The notes: a model not told the origin generated them from the sequence alone. DNA of 64,000 bases from Bacteroidetes bacterium GWF2_35_48 (GCA_001769125.1 MEOG01000081.1:1-64000); one strand, 5' to 3'. Numbered from the stretch's first letter, positions 1-10,208 are shown. Translations and numbers: made by a program.

Positions 1-40
1 CGATAATTTATTTAATTAACCAACTGATTATCAAATAGTT

Positions 41-1087
41 ATGAACAAAATATTGTTCATTGTTATCATATATTAAAATTCAAAACAGTTTCTTATTGGA
101 AATGAGGCCGGATACAATACAACGGAGGGATACAATATTTTTATTGGTAACAAGGCCGGAAGAGCAAATACATCTGGTGGTAGTAATATTTATATTGGTA
201 AATCTGCAGGACTGGCAAACGGTGCAAGTGTTTCAACAGCCAGCAATGTAATTATCGGAGTCATGGCTGGCGCCAGCATGACCACAGGTAACGGTAATAC
301 TTTGATCGGGGCTTTTTCGGGTATGCTTGCAACAGGGTCTAATAATGTCTTTATTGGTCATCAGGCAGGATTTAATGAAACAGGTTCCGATAAACTCGTA
401 ATTGCCAACTCTGAAACAACTCCCCCCCTCATCTACGGAGATTTTTCAAGCGGATTTGTAGGATTGGGCACAATTACCCCTAGTGCGAAACTGAACATTG
501 CCAACGGCGCTTTACGCATTACCAACACTACTGACAATAAACATTATGAACTGTCTTACGATGCAACAGATAATTATTTTTATCTTGACGAATTTGGCGT
601 AGCAAGGCATCTTTATATTAAAAATGGCGGTAATACAGGTATTGGAAGAAATCCTACTGCCAACAAATTTGAAGTTGAAGGAAACGCATCAAAAACGACA
701 GCAACAGCTTGGTTGGCAAATTCAGACAAAAGGATTAAAACCGACATTCAGAATATTGATAATTCTTTCGAAATTATCATGAAGTTGCATCCAGTTAAAT
801 TTAGATATAATGATGAATGGAAAAAGAAACACCCCAGTATTGAGGATAAATACTATTTTAATTTTATAGCTCAAGAGTATCAGCAGGTTTTTCCGGAATC
901 TGTTCAGAATAGTGGAGAATTTGTTGATGGAGACAGCAAAGAAGTACTTCAGATTGATACCTATAACGCCCAAATTGTTACGATAAAAGCGGTTCAGGAA
1001 CTGATAATACAAAACAAGGAATTGCAAAAAACAAATGAAGATTTGCAAAGAAGAATTGAGGCGCTTGAACGATTACTGAAAAAATAA
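41..1087 (+). pseudogene. Remnant of S74-chaperone surface adhesin
   Basis: The frame that ends at 1087 is open back to a TAA at 74-76. It already encodes repeats of the type NIFIGNKAG/NVFIGHQAG between about 95 and 400, so the ATG at 263 used by the ORF track is not the true beginning. Just upstream and in the same frame, an ATG at 41 begins MNKILFIVIIY and then meets that TAA. This looks like the start of a signal peptide joined by deletion to the middle of the gene. After the repeats comes a segment with KHYELSYDATDNYFYLDEFG, closely similar to part of the large downstream adhesin. The C-terminus has SDKRIKTDIQNID and FNFIAQEYQQVFPE, typical of the Peptidase_S74 intramolecular chaperone domain, then a short coiled coil. 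Tail-fibre-like proteins with this domain trimerise and self-cleave. Without a secretion signal this copy is probably non-functional. Confidence 0.7.
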
Positions 1088-1332
1088 ATATTAAAGCACA
1101 TATTGAAAATCTATGTCCCGCAAATTCAATATTGAAAACTTATATTGCATTTTTAATCATTAATATTTGCTTTGATTTATATTTATCGAACGTAACGTTG
1201 AAATTGACGTTTTCTTGCAAGCACTAAATAATATTCATAGCATAATTTTTCTTCATTATTCGGTTTATAAGCTTGGGGTAAAGGTTTGTCCAGACGGGGT
1301 AATACACCGCCTCAAACCTTTACAAAAATTTG
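1088..1332. other. Intergenic region with an 11-bp stem hairpin
   Basis: There is no gene here. GTAAAGGTTTG (1278-1288) and CAAACCTTTAC (1313-1323) form a perfect 11-bp inverted repeat around a 24-nt loop, just upstream of the promoter of the large adhesin. It could be an operator or the end of an upstream transcript; no T-run follows directly. The rest is AT-rich and featureless to me. Confidence 0.4.
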
Positions 1333-1364
1333 TTTGTTATAACAAAAATTATTCTATATTTTTG
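1333..1364 (+). promoter_or_regulatory. Bacteroidetes-type promoter of the large adhesin
   Basis: TTTG at 1333-1336, a 20-nt spacer and TATTTTTG at 1357-1364 match the Bacteroidetes sigma-ABfr consensus (TTTG-N19/21-TAnnTTTG). Transcription would start near 1371, about 24 nt ahead of the ATG at 1395. Confidence 0.65.
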
Positions 1365-1394
1365 AGAAATCAACTATTTAACACCCTTTCTACC

Positions 1395-4300
1395 ATGAAA
1401 ACTAAAAAATTATTACTTGTAATCTTTTTTACAATCTTTTTTTCCGGTCTTATTGTTGCACAAACGCCTAATTCCTTTCGCTATCAGGCAGTAGTGCGCA
1501 ATGCAACAGGGAATATTATTCCTGATCAGGCAGTGAATTTTCGTGTAAGTTTGTTGCAATCATCTTCAAGCGGAATAAGCGTGTATTCAGAAGAACATGC
1601 GCAGGCAACAAATGGTTTTGGTCTTGTAAATCTCGAGATAGGAAATGGAACAAACCCAACAGGCATATTTTCTGCTATTGATTGGGCTTCCGGACCCTAT
1701 TTTATAAAAATTGAATTGGATGCAACAGGTGGCAATAGCTTTGTTGAAATGGGAGTAACACAATTGTTAAGCGTTCCGTATGCGCTATATGCAGCAAGTG
1801 GGACTCAAGGTCCGCAAGGGCTACAAGGCGAGCAGGGTGCTCCGGGGCAAGATGGACAGGACGGACAAAATGGTATTAATGGTCAGGATGGAGCACAAGG
1901 TCCTCAGGGTTTGCCGGGTATCAATGGCGTGTCAATAGTATGGCTGGGAGCAACCGTGATTCCTCCTTCTTCTCCGAATTTGAATGAAGCCTATTATAAT
2001 ATAGGAGATGGCAGATCCTATATTTTTGATGGCATTGGATGGCAGATAATGGCACAAGATGGCGCCACAGGAAATACCGGGCCGCAAGGGCCACAAGGAC
2101 TACAGGGTCCATCTGGGACAGGGCTCACCAACCGTGGTTCCTGGCTATCAGGAACAACATACAATCCAAGTGATTATGTGTTTGACCGTTCAACAAATGA
2201 TCCGCTTGTAAACTCAATGTGGATAAGCCAGGCTACAGCACCTTTCGTTTCTGCAACAAGCCCTTATCTTGATATAACGAACTGGGTAGAATTTCAGGCA
2301 CCCTCAGGACAAGACGGAGCATCCATTGTATGGCTGGGAACACTCACAATATCACCAGCTTCTCCATCAATAAACCAGGCGTATTATAATTACAACGATA
2401 AAAAGTCATACATCTGGGACGGTACACAATGGACAGTACTTGCACAGGATGGATTAACGGGACAGCAGGGGATTCAGGGCATTCAGGGACCTCAGGGAAC
2501 CCAGGGGGTACAGGGTAATCAGGGCATTCAGGGTGTTGCTGGGCAAAATGGTATTTCTTTGATATGGCTTGGGTCTTATTCTTCAAATCCATCCAGTCCG
2601 GTTTTTAATAATGCATATTATAACACATCGGATAAAAAATCTTACCTCTGGGACGGTGAAATGTGGCAGATAATTGCGCAGGACGGATTAGACGGAGCTA
2701 CAGGTTTAACAGGATCTCCTGGCGCAAATGGTCAGAATGGTATTTCCGTAAGCTGGCTCGGAACTTTTTCATCTGCACCTGTTAGTCCATCATTAAATCA
2801 GGCGTATTATAATTCTACGGACAAGAAATCTTATGTTTTTGATGGTTTTTTATGGAATGTTATGGCGCAAGATGGAAGCATGGGTCCGCAGGGTTTGCAG
2901 GGAATACAGGGTGTTCAGGGGTCTGCAGGAAATAATGGGATTTCTGTTACCTGGTTGGGAAGTTTTGCAACTGCTCCGTCGAATCCAACATTGAACCAGG
3001 CATATTATAATTCGACTTCAAAAAAATCTTTTATTTACGACGGTTCTTCGTGGCAGCAAGTTTCGCAGGATGGTACGAATGGCACCAACGGAACGAATGG
3101 CACAAATGGCACGAATGGAACTAATGGGTATTCTGTTCTGAGTGGAACATCAAATCCAACGACACAGGGAGTAAATGGTGATTTCTATATTAACACAGCA
3201 ACAAATTTTATTTATGGTCCAAAAACAGCAGGTCTTTGGGGAACCGGAACTTCTCTTATTGGACAGCAGGGAGTTGCCGGCACGAATGGAGCCAATGGAA
3301 CCAACGGTTATGCCGTTCTCAGTGGTACCTCAAATCCAACGACACAGGGAGTAAATGGTGATTTTTACATCAATACAATATCCAGTACCATTTTTGGTCC
3401 GAAAACCGGAGGAGTTTGGGGAACAGGTACACCTCTTATCGGGCCACAAGGAATTCAGGGGATTCAGGGGCCTGCAGGAACAGGATTAAATAATCGTGGA
3501 AACTGGGCAACCGGAACAAATTACAATCCGAACGATTATGTTTTTGATCGCTCATCAGGAGATCCTTTAATAAATACTATGTGGATATCGCAATGGTCTT
3601 CTGCTTTTGTTTCCGGTACACAACCCTATCTTGACGGAACACATTGGATCGAATTTCAGGCGCCTGAAGGACCGCAGGGTGTCGCCGGGACAGATGGTGC
3701 AGACGGTAAAACAATTCTTAACGGAACGGTTAATCCAACCACCCAAGGGGTGAATGGTGATTTTTATTTAAACACTGCCACAAATAATTTATTTGGTCCG
3801 AAAACCGGTGGAGTATGGGGTAGTAGTATATCTCTTGTAGGTCCACAGGGTTCAGCCGGCACAAATGGGACCAATGGCACAAACGGAACCAATGGATATT
3901 CAATATTGAACGGAACCTCTAATCCTACAAGCCAGGGAGTGAATGGTGACTTTTATATCAACACTGCTACCAATACCATTTTTGGTCCCAAAACAGGTGG
4001 TGTTTGGGGCACTGGAACATCGCTGGTAGGTCCCGCAGGAAGTTATACGGCTGGAACAGGAATACAAATATCCAGTGGCACTATTTCTAATTTATTACCC
4101 GACCAGACGGTTGTTTTAAACAATGGCACTGGAATTTCTGTGACTGGCGCTTATCCAAATTTTACAGTTACCAACAGCAGTACAAATGCAACGCATACAG
4201 GAGATGCAACTGGTTCTTCCGCTTTAACTGTTGTAAAATTGCAGGGTCGTGATGTTGCGGCTACCTTACCAACAAACGGACAAAATCTGAAATGGAGCAG

Positions 4301-7094
4301 CACAAATTCAAGGTGGGAACCAACCAATGAAACAGGCTATGGCGCAGGTACCGGGCTATCGTTATCAGGAACCACATTCAACAGTGTGTGGACAGCCAGT
4401 AGCACGAATATTTATAATAATAACACCGGAAATGTTGGTATAGGAACCTCAGCCCCTGGTGCTAAGTTTGAAGTTTATAATGGATCAATAAGAATAGGAA
4501 ATTCTACTGACTCAAAAAGTTATGATCTTGCTTACGATGCCGCAAGCGACTATTTTTATATTGATGAATATGGTACATCTAGGCATTTGGTTATTAAAAA
4601 TACTTCAGGGTATGTTGGTATTGGAACAACAAACCCGGGAGCAAAATTAGAAGTTTCGGGACAAGTTAAAATAACGGGTGGTACACCGGGTACTGGAAAA
4701 GTACTAACCTCTGATGCCAGTGGTCTTGCATCGTGGTCTTCGCCTGCAATTGGTTCTGCAAGCGGAACTCAAAATTATATTTCAAAATTTACCAGTACCA
4801 CTAGTTTAGGAAATAGCCAGATGTTTGACAACGGAACAAATATCGGAATCGGTACAGCTAGTCCTTCTGCCACACTGGATATTCTTAAAGCAGGAAATGT
4901 ATTGGCCAATATCGCCTTACAATTGAGAGCCGGAAATAACGGTGATATTTTTAATTCCAACCAGATTACTTTTGGCTTTAATTCAACAGATACTTACCGT
5001 CATGGCATTAAGACACGTCATAATTCATTATCAAAAACAGGAAACAATATTGACTTTTTTTTATGGAATCAGGGAGTTGATGCTTCAACAACCGTGGGGA
5101 CTTTAAATGTTATGACTCTGGATGGAAACGGAAGAGTGGGTATCGGTACAACAACACCCACCAGTAAAGTACAAATAAAGGCAGAGAGTACACTCCCGGC
5201 AAGTTCTCCTATTTTTGAAATTAAAGATCAGGATGACCACGCTGTAATGACGGTATACAAAGACAGTATCCATTTTTATGTTATGGACCCCGGTTTGCAA
5301 AAAGCAGAAAACAAGGGAGCCTTTGCAGTAAGCGGAAAAAACAGCACAAAAAATATTACCAGCAATCTGTTCTTTTTAGATCCTCTGAACCTTATGTCTG
5401 GACAGGAAGCCGGGAGCAAATTAACATCTTCAATTAATTACACAGGAAAACACAATACCATCATTGGGTTTCATGCTGGTTTTGCTGATACATCTGGATC
5501 CTACAATACATTCCTTGGGTATAAAAGTGGTTATTCCGCAACTTCCGGAAGCAGAAACCATTTTATAGGATACTATGCAGGATATAGCACCCAATCTGGT
5601 GTGGCAAATATATTTATCGGTGATAGCGCAGGAGTAAATGCTACATCTGCTCTACGAAATATTTTTATTGGAGACAAAGCAGGAAAAAATAATACGGATG
5701 GAGATGATAATATTTTTATAGGTTCCCAGTCCGGAAAAAATGTTAACGGATGGTTCAATGTGATGATCGGTACAAATTCTCAGTCAAACAATGTTCTTGC
5801 AAGCGGAAGTACTTTTGTGGGTTACAGAACAGGGATGAACAGCAATATGCTTGCTGGGAACACACTGATCGGGTATGAAGCGGGTTATAACATGGGAACC
5901 TCTCTTTTCAATAGTAATAATTACATTGGGATGGAAGCAGGAAAGGAAAGTAGTGGAGGTTATAATGTTTTTATCGGACGCCGTGCCGGTGCCTGGTATA
6001 CCGGAGATAATAATGTGATTATCGGAGATTATACGAACAGTACAGCTTCAACAGTTGTGTCTAACCGGGTGAAACTCGGCAACAGTAGTACAACTACCAT
6101 GTATTGCCAGGGAGCCTATGAAGCAACTACTGTATCTTTCCCGAATATGTATGTTAGCTCTTCCGGACAAATAATGAGAACTACAACAGCTATGCCATCC
6201 GGAGCGGGTGTTGCAAATAAGGTTGCATTTTGGAATGGAACAACAGGATTATCGTACAATACCAATTTTCACTGGGATAACTCCAACAGTTCATTGGGAA
6301 TCGGAACAACCAGCCCGGGAACACATAAACTGGCTTTGTCTTCATCGAACACAGGCGTTGCGGGATCAACACTTGATATTCTAAATTCAGCTGCCACAGG
6401 GATTGCATTGACGGTTACCAATTCCAGCTCCAGTTCTTCAGATGTTGGTATGTATATGTATCACGGCGGTACCGGAGATTTTTTTAGATTTGATGATGGA
6501 GCTTATGATGCAAAATTTAAATTTACAAATGCAGGTCAGGGGAGGTGCGATTTGAGCTGGGTTGGCGGCGGAGCTGACTATGCTGAATTTTTCTTGAAAG
6601 AAGATACCTTAGCAATTTATGAACCGGGAGACGTAATATTGATGTCTTCAAAAGGTCATTCTGTTGAAACAGGTGCAGAACAATATTCTTCACGCATTGT
6701 TGGTGTTTATTCAACCAATCCTGTTGTTATCGGAAACTCCAGTGCAGACAAAGATCCTGAAAATTCAGTTCTCGTTGGCATGATGGGCGTTGTTCCTACA
6801 AAAGTTACAAACGAAAATGGCGAAATAAAAGTTGGAGATTTTTTAACCTCATCTTCAATTCCCGGTGTTGCAATGAAAGCAACGAAACCTTGTGTAATTA
6901 TTGGACGTGCCATGGATAACTTTAATAAATCTTCCATTGAAAAAATAGATGTTCTTGTTAATCCGGGTTGGGCTGGAAACGAGGAGCAGATAATAGAGCA
7001 GGACGGAAGAATGAAAAAACTGGAAAATGAAAACGCAAATATGAAAGCCGAAATCGAACACATCAAAGCAACGATTGGCGTTACGAGGAAGTAA
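1395..7094 (+). CDS. Giant secreted modular adhesin with collagen-like segments
   Basis: 1,899 aa when started at the ATG at 1395, which gives a clean signal peptide (MKTKKLLLVIFF...IVAQ); the track start at 1215 is a TTG upstream of the promoter. An N-terminal beta domain (FRYQAVVRNATGNI) is followed by collagen-like GPQG/GQDG stretches. These alternate with five WLG...NQAYYN...KKSYIWDG modules, four TTQGVNGDFYIN...GPKTGGVWG modules and two NRGSW...YNPSDYVFDR modules that resemble small carbohydrate-binding folds. The second half holds VGIGTSAPGAKFEV repeats and NxFIGxxAG repeats like those of trimeric beta-helical fibres. A conserved EPGDVILMSSKG/VLVGMMGVVP domain and a coiled coil close the protein. 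It is probably a trimeric extracellular fibre involved in attachment. No type IX sorting domain is evident, so the export or anchoring route is unclear. Its C-terminal half is paralogous to the remnant at 41-1087. Confidence 0.85.
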   Translation: MKTKKLLLVIFFTIFFSGLIVAQTPNSFRYQAVVRNATGNIIPDQAVNFRVSLLQSSSSGISVYSEEHAQATNGFGLVNLEIGNGTNPTGIFSAIDWASGPYFIKIELDATGGNSFVEMGVTQLLSVPYALYAASGTQGPQGLQGEQGAPGQDGQDGQNGINGQDGAQGPQGLPGINGVSIVWLGATVIPPSSPNLNEAYYNIGDGRSYIFDGIGWQIMAQDGATGNTGPQGPQGLQGPSGTGLTNRGSWLSGTTYNPSDYVFDRSTNDPLVNSMWISQATAPFVSATSPYLDITNWVEFQAPSGQDGASIVWLGTLTISPASPSINQAYYNYNDKKSYIWDGTQWTVLAQDGLTGQQGIQGIQGPQGTQGVQGNQGIQGVAGQNGISLIWLGSYSSNPSSPVFNNAYYNTSDKKSYLWDGEMWQIIAQDGLDGATGLTGSPGANGQNGISVSWLGTFSSAPVSPSLNQAYYNSTDKKSYVFDGFLWNVMAQDGSMGPQGLQGIQGVQGSAGNNGISVTWLGSFATAPSNPTLNQAYYNSTSKKSFIYDGSSWQQVSQDGTNGTNGTNGTNGTNGTNGYSVLSGTSNPTTQGVNGDFYINTATNFIYGPKTAGLWGTGTSLIGQQGVAGTNGANGTNGYAVLSGTSNPTTQGVNGDFYINTISSTIFGPKTGGVWGTGTPLIGPQGIQGIQGPAGTGLNNRGNWATGTNYNPNDYVFDRSSGDPLINTMWISQWSSAFVSGTQPYLDGTHWIEFQAPEGPQGVAGTDGADGKTILNGTVNPTTQGVNGDFYLNTATNNLFGPKTGGVWGSSISLVGPQGSAGTNGTNGTNGTNGYSILNGTSNPTSQGVNGDFYINTATNTIFGPKTGGVWGTGTSLVGPAGSYTAGTGIQISSGTISNLLPDQTVVLNNGTGISVTGAYPNFTVTNSSTNATHTGDATGSSALTVVKLQGRDVAATLPTNGQNLKWSSTNSRWEPTNETGYGAGTGLSLSGTTFNSVWTASSTNIYNNNTGNVGIGTSAPGAKFEVYNGSIRIGNSTDSKSYDLAYDAASDYFYIDEYGTSRHLVIKNTSGYVGIGTTNPGAKLEVSGQVKITGGTPGTGKVLTSDASGLASWSSPAIGSASGTQNYISKFTSTTSLGNSQMFDNGTNIGIGTASPSATLDILKAGNVLANIALQLRAGNNGDIFNSNQITFGFNSTDTYRHGIKTRHNSLSKTGNNIDFFLWNQGVDASTTVGTLNVMTLDGNGRVGIGTTTPTSKVQIKAESTLPASSPIFEIKDQDDHAVMTVYKDSIHFYVMDPGLQKAENKGAFAVSGKNSTKNITSNLFFLDPLNLMSGQEAGSKLTSSINYTGKHNTIIGFHAGFADTSGSYNTFLGYKSGYSATSGSRNHFIGYYAGYSTQSGVANIFIGDSAGVNATSALRNIFIGDKAGKNNTDGDDNIFIGSQSGKNVNGWFNVMIGTNSQSNNVLASGSTFVGYRTGMNSNMLAGNTLIGYEAGYNMGTSLFNSNNYIGMEAGKESSGGYNVFIGRRAGAWYTGDNNVIIGDYTNSTASTVVSNRVKLGNSSTTTMYCQGAYEATTVSFPNMYVSSSGQIMRTTTAMPSGAGVANKVAFWNGTTGLSYNTNFHWDNSNSSLGIGTTSPGTHKLALSSSNTGVAGSTLDILNSAATGIALTVTNSSSSSSDVGMYMYHGGTGDFFRFDDGAYDAKFKFTNAGQGRCDLSWVGGGADYAEFFLKEDTLAIYEPGDVILMSSKGHSVETGAEQYSSRIVGVYSTNPVVIGNSSADKDPENSVLVGMMGVVPTKVTNENGEIKVGDFLTSSSIPGVAMKATKPCVIIGRAMDNFNKSSIEKIDVLVNPGWAGNEEQIIEQDGRMKKLENENANMKAEIEHIKATIGVTRK
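3075..3129 (+). repeat. 9-bp tandem repeat encoding (Thr-Asn-Gly)n
   Basis: About six copies of a 9-bp unit (ggcacgaat/ggaacgaat variants) lie in frame in the adhesin gene and encode TNGTNGTNG. A shorter run recurs near 3860-3890. Slippage here would change fibre length in steps of three residues without breaking the frame. Confidence 0.7.
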
Positions 7095-7105
7095 TTTTTT
7101 CAAAT

Positions 7106-7484
7106 TATTGTCCGACAAAAAAATAGGGCACTCGGAGCTTTTGTTGCTGGATTTTTTTCGTTTTATAAACAGGTCACTTCACGCAAGCGAGAGAGGCTCT
7201 ATGGAGTCGTTTTTCTCACTTTATATCTATCGTGGTCAGTCAGGAGTTCTGAAATTTGTGAAACCTGTCTGCCAGACAAGGCAGGTTCGTGTCATATATT
7301 AGGTTTAATTAATTTTCAGAGTAGGCATAATATTTAAAAAATATCAAACCCTCAATAAAAATACTTCGCATATTTGTGTCCACACAGTAGCTGCTGTTTG
7401 GCAGGTAGGGACGTACTGTTTATAAGAAAAATTATTAGAAACAACAAGTTATAAGCTAAATGTTAAAATTTTATCGGACAATAG
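7106..7484. mobile_element. Possible MITE or IS remnant with 15-bp inverted ends
   Basis: TATTGTCCGACAAAA at 7106-7120 is matched in inverse orientation by TTTTATCGGACAATA at 7470-7484, with one mismatch. The interior holds no credible gene but has small palindromes (CCTGTCTGCCAGACAAGGCAGG). I see no clear target-site duplication. The ends look like those of an insertion sequence, which would make this a non-autonomous derivative. Confidence 0.4.
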
Positions 7485-7568
7485 TCTTTTTTTAAATTTT
7501 ATAAATATCAGGATTTAATAATCTGTGGAAACCTGCCTTGCCAACCAGTTGGTCTGTTAACAACAGGT

Positions 7569-7824
7569 AAATAGGGTCTGCTGAAAAAGTCTGTCGTATG
7601 CCAGATTCGAGGCGACAAGACGAAGATGTATAATAATACTTCGAGTCGCAGGCAACAAAGAAGATGGTATGCGACAGACTAACAAAACAAAAATATAAAA
7701 TTATAAAAAGAAGGTGCAAGGATTTTTAATGAATCATTTATTTTATCTTGCACTTGTTATAAGAATAACATATTCTAATCATTTAATATCAAATACGTTT
7801 TGTGATTTTCAGCAGACCCTAAAT
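7569..7824. mobile_element. MITE-like element with 15-bp TIRs and AAAT duplication
   Basis: AGGGTCTGCTGAAAA at 7573-7587 and its exact reverse complement TTTTCAGCAGACCCT at 7806-7820 bound a 248-bp segment. AAAT stands directly outside both ends (7569-7572 and 7821-7824), as expected for a target-site duplication. A second, imperfect inverted repeat lies inside (GTCTGTCGTATGCCA against TGGTATGCGACAGAC). No transposase is encoded, so it would need a transposase supplied elsewhere in the genome. Confidence 0.65.
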
Positions 7825-7904
7825 AAATAAGCAGACAGGTTCGTGAAATCCAGCTACGCTAGACGAGTCTGTGATATAAAGCTCTTCGATACAGACTCAA
7901 AATA

Positions 7905-9251
7905 TTAATTTCTATAACGCAGCCATTTCCACAATTCGCTGTAACTTATTTTTTTACCATACATCAGAATTCCTGTGCGGTAAATCTTTGCGGCCATCCA
8001 TGTAGTTCCTATAAAAGTAAGAACAAGCAACACCATTGACAAAATAATTTCATAATAAGGAACTCCAAACGGTATACGTACCATCATAACAATGGGCGAA
8101 GTAAAAGGAATTATAGAAAACCAGAAGGCAAGCTGCCCCTCAGGGTTCTGAATAATACTTTGAAGCATCACTATAGCAAGAATAAGCGGAATGGTAACCG
8201 GCATCATGAATTGCTGGGTGTCGGCTTCATTATCCACAGCAGAACCTATAGCACCGAACAGTGATGCGTACAACAAATATCCTCCTATAAAATAAAATAA
8301 AAAAGTTGCGAGCATCACTCCGAAATTAATTGATTTCAGAGAAGAAAAAGCATCGTTAATCATTTCCGTTTTATCTGTTACTACGGGCTGCCCTTTTTGA
8401 AGACCACTGGAAGAAAAAACAGATTCTGTCTGAATTTGACTCTGAATAATCTTGCTGCTGTCTTCCTGAATAAAAGATTTTGCAACAGTAAAAATAGCAA
8501 AGGTCAGAATAACCCATAACAGGAACTGCGTGAGACCCACCATTGCAACGCCAATAATTTTTCCCATCATCAGTTGAAAAGGTTTAACAGAAGAGACTAT
8601 AACCTCCACGATACGATTTGTTTTTTCTTCAATAACACCGCGCATTACCTGCGCCCCATACATAAAAATGAAAAAATAAATCAGAATTCCAGAGATTATT
8701 CCTACCGCCATTGCAATTTCCGTAGATGTTTTTTCTTCTTTTCCATCATCTGTCCATTTAATTGTTTGTATTGAAATATTTGTTTTAACAGCCTTGAGTA
8801 TTGCGTCCAGGTCTTTAATGTCATACGTTTTCAGCTTGAGTCTTTCGAGCTCTTTTTCAATAGCATTTGAAATATGCATTTTTACTCCAAGACTGGGTTG
8901 CTTATTAGAATACAGTTGAACCGATTTTGGTGCATAAGTAATTATGTGAGGAATATAAAGCACTGCGTAAAAATCAGATGATTTAAAAGTAGCTTTTGCC
9001 TGTTCAAGAGAAACTCCTTCAAGATATTCAAATTTTAAAAACTCTGTTTCGGGAATTACATTCTGAAAAATTTTAGAGCTGTCAACTACCGCTATAACCT
9101 TATGTTCTTCCTGATCCATTTTTGCGAAAATCACAGGAGCAATCATCAGAGCAGCCATCAAAATGGGACCGACAATCGTCATTATAATAAAGGTTTTTTT
9201 TCTTACGCGCGTAAGATATTCTCTTTGAATAATCAGAAATATTTTGTTCAT
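7905..9251 (-). CDS. ABC-2 type transporter permease
   Basis: 448 aa. It begins MNKIFLIIQREYLTRVRKK, the usual N-terminus of NatB-like ABC-2 permeases. One membrane helix near residues 22-44 is followed by a large extracytoplasmic domain (about 50-180). A cluster of five helices then follows, including GIISGILIYFFIFMYGAQVM and a central EEKTNRIVEVIVSS loop typical of the ABC2_membrane_3 family. It lies 18 bp downstream of the matching ATPase gene on the same strand, so the two very likely form one exporter. In related bacteria such pairs move sodium, drugs or lipids; the substrate here is unknown. Confidence 0.85.
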   Translation of the reverse strand: MNKIFLIIQREYLTRVRKKTFIIMTIVGPILMAALMIAPVIFAKMDQEEHKVIAVVDSSKIFQNVIPETEFLKFEYLEGVSLEQAKATFKSSDFYAVLYIPHIITYAPKSVQLYSNKQPSLGVKMHISNAIEKELERLKLKTYDIKDLDAILKAVKTNISIQTIKWTDDGKEEKTSTEIAMAVGIISGILIYFFIFMYGAQVMRGVIEEKTNRIVEVIVSSVKPFQLMMGKIIGVAMVGLTQFLLWVILTFAIFTVAKSFIQEDSSKIIQSQIQTESVFSSSGLQKGQPVVTDKTEMINDAFSSLKSINFGVMLATFLFYFIGGYLLYASLFGAIGSAVDNEADTQQFMMPVTIPLILAIVMLQSIIQNPEGQLAFWFSIIPFTSPIVMMVRIPFGVPYYEIILSMVLLVLTFIGTTWMAAKIYRTGILMYGKKISYSELWKWLRYRN

Positions 9252-9269
9252 GACAGAGCGACTTTTTTA

Positions 9270-10208
9270 TTAATTTTTATTTGGGGATTGCGCATTTGTT
9301 TCTTCAACAATTTTTATGAAAATATCATTCATATTCGGAATGATTTCATTAAAAGCGATGATTCTTCCGGTGGGCATAAGAATACGTAGAATATCGTTTG
9401 TATCAGCATCGCTTGTAAGTTTAATTTTTATCGAATGATTTGGAGCATCAGCATTCACATCAATAATTTCATAGAGACTGGTCATTGCAGCTTCCATTCT
9501 ATTAAATTTTCCTTCAAACTTAACTTCAAAAATATTGGATTTATAGGTTTTACGGATATCGTGAATGGATCCATCTAAGATTTTCCGGGACTTATTAATA
9601 AGGGCAATACTGTCGCAAAGCTCTTCAACAGAGCCCATGTTATGCGTAGAAAAAATAATGGTTGCACCCTTTTTTTTCAGGTCAAGAATTTCCTGCTTTA
9701 AAAGATTTGTATTGATAGGGTCAAATCCGCTGAAAGGTTCATCAAAGATTAATAATTTAGGTTCATGCAGAATGGTAACAATAAATTGTATTTTCTGTTG
9801 CATCCCTTTTGAAAGCTCCTCAACTTTTTTATCCCACCATGCCTGAATTTCAAATTTTTCAAACCAGTATTTTAATTTAATAAGCGCATCTTTTTTTGAC
9901 AAACCCTTTAAGCGTGCCAGATATAAAGCCTGCTCCCCTACTTTCATTTTTTTATACAAACCGCGTTCTTCCGGGAGGTATCCGATATTATAAATATGGT
10001 CTGATTTTAACTTTTCTCCGAATAAAAAACAATTTCCGCTATCGGGTGCTGTTATCTGATTGATGATTCTTATTAATGTTGTTTTACCTGCACCATTCGG
10101 ACCCAGCAAGCCAAATATTGAACCCTCCTGTACAGAAAGGCTTATATCGTCTAAAGCAAGGTGGTTTGCATATTTTTTGACAACATTTTCAGTACGAAAA
10201 ATTTCCAT
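9270..10208 (-). CDS. ABC transporter ATP-binding protein (NatA-like)
   Basis: 312 aa. Walker A is GPNGAGKTT (about residues 37-45), the signature is LSKGMQQKIQ, Walker B is LLIFDEP, and the H-loop lies in STHNM. The C-terminal ~90 residues form the extension seen in NatA-type ATPases that pair with ABC-2 permeases. It is the first gene of a two-gene operon with the permease at 7905-9251. The upstream region is crowded with palindromic repeats rather than a recognisable gene. Confidence 0.9.
   Translation of the reverse strand: MEIFRTENVVKKYANHLALDDISLSVQEGSIFGLLGPNGAGKTTLIRIINQITAPDSGNCFLFGEKLKSDHIYNIGYLPEERGLYKKMKVGEQALYLARLKGLSKKDALIKLKYWFEKFEIQAWWDKKVEELSKGMQQKIQFIVTILHEPKLLIFDEPFSGFDPINTNLLKQEILDLKKKGATIIFSTHNMGSVEELCDSIALINKSRKILDGSIHDIRKTYKSNIFEVKFEGKFNRMEAAMTSLYEIIDVNADAPNHSIKIKLTSDADTNDILRILMPTGRIIAFNEIIPNMNDIFIKIVEETNAQSPNKN

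Noticed and set aside
60-251. ORF of 63 aa at the window start
   Set aside because: It is out of frame with the NIFIGNKAG-type repeats, which are read in the frame ending at 1087; it is a shadow.
7075-7719. ORFs 7075-7302 (+) and 7492-7719 (-)
   Set aside because: They lie over inverted-repeat elements and palindromes and show no protein family pattern.
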